From the NCBI GenBank assembly GCA_049583715.1, contig JBAUWJ010000022.1, forward strand, positions 1 through 8,205: 8,205 nt of DNA. The letters are read 5' to 3'. This document shows, piece after piece, positions 5,615-8,205 of the stretch. The position numbers were made by a program, and so were the translations under genes. A model generated the notes under the pieces. That model saw only the letters and a list, made by a program, of their open reading frames with translations. It made no database searches and was not told the DNA's origin. Numbering within the stretch: position 1 is the first letter of the stretch; every line of letters starts with the position of its first letter. Source of the DNA: JAANXG01 sp049583715 (GTDB taxonomy: Bacteria; Pseudomonadota; Gammaproteobacteria; Arenicellales; JAANXG01).

Positions 5615-5812
5615 GCGCCCACCCGGTGCGCCGCGGCTGGCGCTCAGTGAACCTCGCCGTCCACTGCACCCGCCAAACCGACCCGATAGCGATGTCTTCC
5701 GCGCTCTGTGGCAGGCTTCCACGGTCGTGCAAGCTGTTTTGAGATGTGCGTCGGTGGGGCCTGTTGACGGACGTCGAATTCGGCCGGGATTGACCCCCCG
5801 GGGTGACAGCCC

Positions 5813-5839
5813 GGTGTCTTTTCGGCAACCATAGACACC
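5813..5839. promoter_or_regulatory. Dyad immediately upstream of the metal ATPase start
   Basis: GGTGTC (5813-5818) and GACACC (5834-5839) form a 6-base inverted repeat spaced by 15 bases, ending three bases before ATG 5843. A TTGACC at 5790-5795 and a CCGGG/CCCGG dyad (5798-5814) lie just before it. The position fits an operator or a leader hairpin controlling the ATPase gene. No good -10 at standard spacing was seen. Confidence 0.3.
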
Positions 5840-5842
5840 TGA

Positions 5843-8182
5843 ATGGGTATGTTTTTGAAAGACCGGTACAACTACCTGCTGCTCGCCTTTTCCGCGCTGG
5901 CCTTGGTCGTAGGCGCGGCCGGCCGCGTGGCCGGCCAGGACACCGTCGCCCGGTGGAGCTGGCTGGCGGCCATCGTGGTGACGCTGGTCAGCGTGTCCGC
6001 CGTCACGGTGGCCAATCTGCTCCAGCGGCGCGGAGGGGTGGATGTTCTGGCGCTGCTGGCACTGCTGGGCAGCGTGTTGTTGGGTGAATACCTGGCCGGC
6101 GTCGTGATCGCCATCATGCTCGCCAGCGGTCGGGCCTTGGAGGACTATGCCGCCCGGCGTGCCCGGCGTGAGTTGTCCGCCCTGCTGCAGCGTGCGCCCC
6201 GCACGGCCCACCGCTACCATGGTGGGAAGCTGGAGTCCGTGCCCATCGAGGATGTCCGGGCCGGAGACAAGCTGCTGGTCAAGGTTGGGGAGGTCGTCCC
6301 GGTGGACGGCCTTTTGCAGCGCCAGCCGGCGACCCTGGACGAATCCGCCTTGACCGGCGAGTCCATGCCGGTGGAGCGTGTTCCCGGTGATCGAGTAGCC
6401 AGCGGTGTGCTCAACGCCGGTGGCCCCTTCGAGCTGGTGGCAATGGCCGGCGCCGAGCAGAGCACGTTTGCCGGCATCGTCCGGCTGGTCGGCGAGGCAC
6501 AGGAATCCAAGGCTCCGTTCGTGCGCCTGGCCGACCGCTACGCCCTGTGGTTCGTACCGGCATCCCTCGGGCTCGCAGGTGTCGCCTGGGTGGTGTCCGG
6601 CGAGGCCGTGCGGGCGCTGGCGGTCATGGTGGTGGCCACCCCCTGTCCACTGATCCTGGCCGCGCCGGTCGCCATCGTCTCGGGCATATCGCGTGCCGCC
6701 CGGCGCGGGATCCTGATCAAGAGCGGGGCCGCGCTGGAGGCCCTGGCCCGCACCGAGGTGGTGATGTTCGACAAGACCGGTACGCTGACCACCGGTATGG
6801 CTCGCCTGTTGGGTATTGAGGCGCGGGAAGATATCTCTCCCGACGAGCTGTTGCGGCTGGCCGCCTCACTGGACCAGGTCTCTCAGCACGTAACCGCCGT
6901 CGCGATCCTCAAGGAAGCGCGCCGCCGGGGTATGACACTCAGCCTGCCCAGCGGCGTGGAGGAAACGCCGGGACAGGGGCTGACCGGGCAGGTCGAAGGG
7001 CGACCGGTCGCCCTGGGGACGCCGGCATTTGCGGCCGCGGGTGGCGGCCAGAGCGATTGGGCACGCGAAGTCCAGCGCCGAGCAGCCCGCCAGGGAGCCT
7101 CCGCCGTGTTCGTGGCCGTGGACGGCATCCCGGCCGGTGCCCTGATTCTTGCCGACGAGATCCGCACCGACAGCCCGCGGGCGCTGCGCGCCCTGCACCG
7201 CGCCGGAATCCGGCGCACTCTGATGGTCAGCGGCGATCGCCAGGATGTGGCCGAGGCCATCGGAAACGCCTTGGGAGTGGATACGGTACTGGCCGAGCGC
7301 TCCCCGGCCGAGAAGCTGGAGGCGGTAAGGGCGGAAGTTGCCGAGGGTGTGACGCTCATGGTGGGTGACGGCATCAACGACGCGCCGGCACTGGCGGCGG
7401 CCGACGTGGGCGTGGCCATGGGAGCCCGCGGTGCGGGCGCCTCGTCACAAGCCGCCGATGTGGTCCTGCTGGTAGACAGGATCGGCCGGCTGGCCGAAGG
7501 CCTGGGCATTGCGCGGCGCACCCATTCCATCGCCTTACAGAGCGTTTTAGCGGGCATGGGCCTGTCAGCGGCAGCGATGGTGGTGGCCGCGTTCGGCTTT
7601 TTGCCGCCGGTGGCCGGCGCCCTGGTGCAGGAGGCTATTGACGTGGCGGTGATTCTGAACGCGCTGCGAGCGCTGGGAACATGGCGCGCCGCACGCAGCG
7701 GCCCCGGCCTGCCGGCAGAGACTGCCGAGCGGCTCAAATCCGAACATGCCGAGCTGGTGCCCTATATCGAACGATTGGAAACCGCCGCGAGCTGGTTGGC
7801 GGACAAGGCGCCGGCTCAACAGAGGGAGGAACTCGTGCACCTGGACGAGATGCTGCGTCGGCAGCTTCTGCCTCACGAGCAGGGGGACGAGCGCGAGCTC
7901 TACCCCGAGGTGGCCAAGCTGCTCCCCGGCGAGGATCCGCTGGCGACGATGAGTCGGACTCACCGGGAGGTATTCCACTTGGCCGGCCTGTTCTCCCGAA
8001 TCGTGGCGGAACTGCCGCGAGCAGGTCCCTCTTCCGAGGAACTGGGAGAGCTCACCCGGCTGCTGTTCAGCCTCACCGCGATCCTGCGCTTGCACTTCGC
8101 CCAGGAAGAGGAAATCTTCGAAAGCCTGGCCGATGAGCCTGCTGCGGAGCGGGAGACCCAGCGTCGGTCGGATCAGCCATAG
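5843..8182 (+). CDS. P1B-5-type metal-transporting ATPase with C-terminal hemerythrin domain
   Basis: The product has 779 residues. Hydrophobic segments lie at about 10-30, 38-60, 66-97, 233-252, 256-284 and 566-612. There is no N-terminal heavy-metal domain or CxxC motif. P-type ATPase hallmarks are intact: TGES (171-174, actuator), the membrane metal motif TPCP (266-269), DKTGT with phosphorylated Asp310, SGDR (463-466), Lys491 and GDGINDAP (508-515). The last helix carries 'QEAIDVAVILNALR' (596-609). Residues about 630-762 form a hemerythrin/HHE four-helix domain with candidate iron ligands His635, His678, Asp682/Glu683, His707 and His751 with Glu755/Glu756. TPCP plus a C-terminal hemerythrin domain defines the P1B-5 group, whose characterised rhizobial member exports Ni2+ and Fe2+ from the cytoplasm. 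The same role is likely here, with the diiron domain perhaps sensing metal, O2 or redox state. The usual HP motif is H349-V350. A TGA lies directly before ATG 5843, fixing the upstream limit; ATG 5849 is possible and neither has a ribosome binding site. Confidence 0.93.
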   Translation: MGMFLKDRYNYLLLAFSALALVVGAAGRVAGQDTVARWSWLAAIVVTLVSVSAVTVANLLQRRGGVDVLALLALLGSVLLGEYLAGVVIAIMLASGRALEDYAARRARRELSALLQRAPRTAHRYHGGKLESVPIEDVRAGDKLLVKVGEVVPVDGLLQRQPATLDESALTGESMPVERVPGDRVASGVLNAGGPFELVAMAGAEQSTFAGIVRLVGEAQESKAPFVRLADRYALWFVPASLGLAGVAWVVSGEAVRALAVMVVATPCPLILAAPVAIVSGISRAARRGILIKSGAALEALARTEVVMFDKTGTLTTGMARLLGIEAREDISPDELLRLAASLDQVSQHVTAVAILKEARRRGMTLSLPSGVEETPGQGLTGQVEGRPVALGTPAFAAAGGGQSDWAREVQRRAARQGASAVFVAVDGIPAGALILADEIRTDSPRALRALHRAGIRRTLMVSGDRQDVAEAIGNALGVDTVLAERSPAEKLEAVRAEVAEGVTLMVGDGINDAPALAAADVGVAMGARGAGASSQAADVVLLVDRIGRLAEGLGIARRTHSIALQSVLAGMGLSAAAMVVAAFGFLPPVAGALVQEAIDVAVILNALRALGTWRAARSGPGLPAETAERLKSEHAELVPYIERLETAASWLADKAPAQQREELVHLDEMLRRQLLPHEQGDERELYPEVAKLLPGEDPLATMSRTHREVFHLAGLFSRIVAELPRAGPSSEELGELTRLLFSLTAILRLHFAQEEEIFESLADEPAAERETQRRSDQP

Positions 8183-8205
8183 CCGTCATCGATCCGCAGG
8201 AGCGC

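Noticed and set aside
5280..5834. 184-codon plus-strand frame as a single gene
   Set aside because: Only its middle part is family-like and His-rich. The start and the long tail after 'HPGMP' are out of frame compared with the repaired His-rich protein, so this is one segment of the frameshifted gene.
6883..7737. 284-codon minus-strand open frame inside the ATPase gene
   Set aside because: It is low-complexity Ala/Ser/Arg-rich antisense of the P-domain coding region, which has all catalytic motifs on the plus strand.
1..8205. CRISPR arrays, tRNA or rRNA genes, insertion-sequence transposases
   Set aside because: No regularly spaced repeats, no tRNA cloverleaf or rRNA-like sequence and no transposase-like translation were seen.

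Overview
The window is GC-rich, compactly coded DNA with bacterial features: an ECF sigma/anti-sigma pair, a lipoprotein signal and a P1B-type ATPase. Gene content and style suggest a proteobacterium, perhaps a gammaproteobacterium from a metal-exposed or oxidising habitat. That placement is inference, because no rRNA or other marker gene is present.

Left part (1-3217, mainly + strand): a secreted SRPBCC/START-like protein (284-916), an ECF sigma factor (1017-1580), its membrane anti-sigma factor (1564-2340), a decayed FAD-oxidoreductase remnant (2362-2538) and a lipoprotein with two YxFxxD/YxYxxD motifs (2777-3217). The same two-block promoter-like element (GGAATAA, then CGTT 14-15 nt later) lies before the SRPBCC gene, before the sigma gene and before the lipoprotein gene. 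No other copy was seen by eye. This suggests a small autoregulated ECF regulon whose outputs act in the cell envelope. The third promoter sits just downstream of the broken oxidoreductase, so the lipoprotein would stay under sigma control although its upstream neighbour has decayed.

Middle part (3218-4760, - strand): a broken thioredoxin-fold/peroxiredoxin-like gene (3318-3618) that has lost its central, catalytic portion, then an intact CaCA-type cation/proton or cation/sodium exchanger (3753-4760) with a strong ribosome binding site.

Right part (4761-8205, + strand): about 540 bases without a recognisable gene but with two clear inverted repeats; a short histidine-rich membrane protein gene (5299-5614) that reads through only if two one-base losses in four-base homopolymers are repaired; and a large intact P1B ATPase (5843-8182) carrying a C-terminal hemerythrin-like domain. 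The TPCP membrane motif plus hemerythrin domain is the P1B-5 signature, a group linked to Ni and Fe(II) export. The histidine-rich protein beside it fits a transition-metal handling locus.

The main results of the hunt are the three-site ECF promoter set, the hidden doubly frameshifted His-rich gene, the hemerythrin-ATPase fusion, and the presence of three damaged genes in one 8-kb window, which suggests an accessory region undergoing decay.
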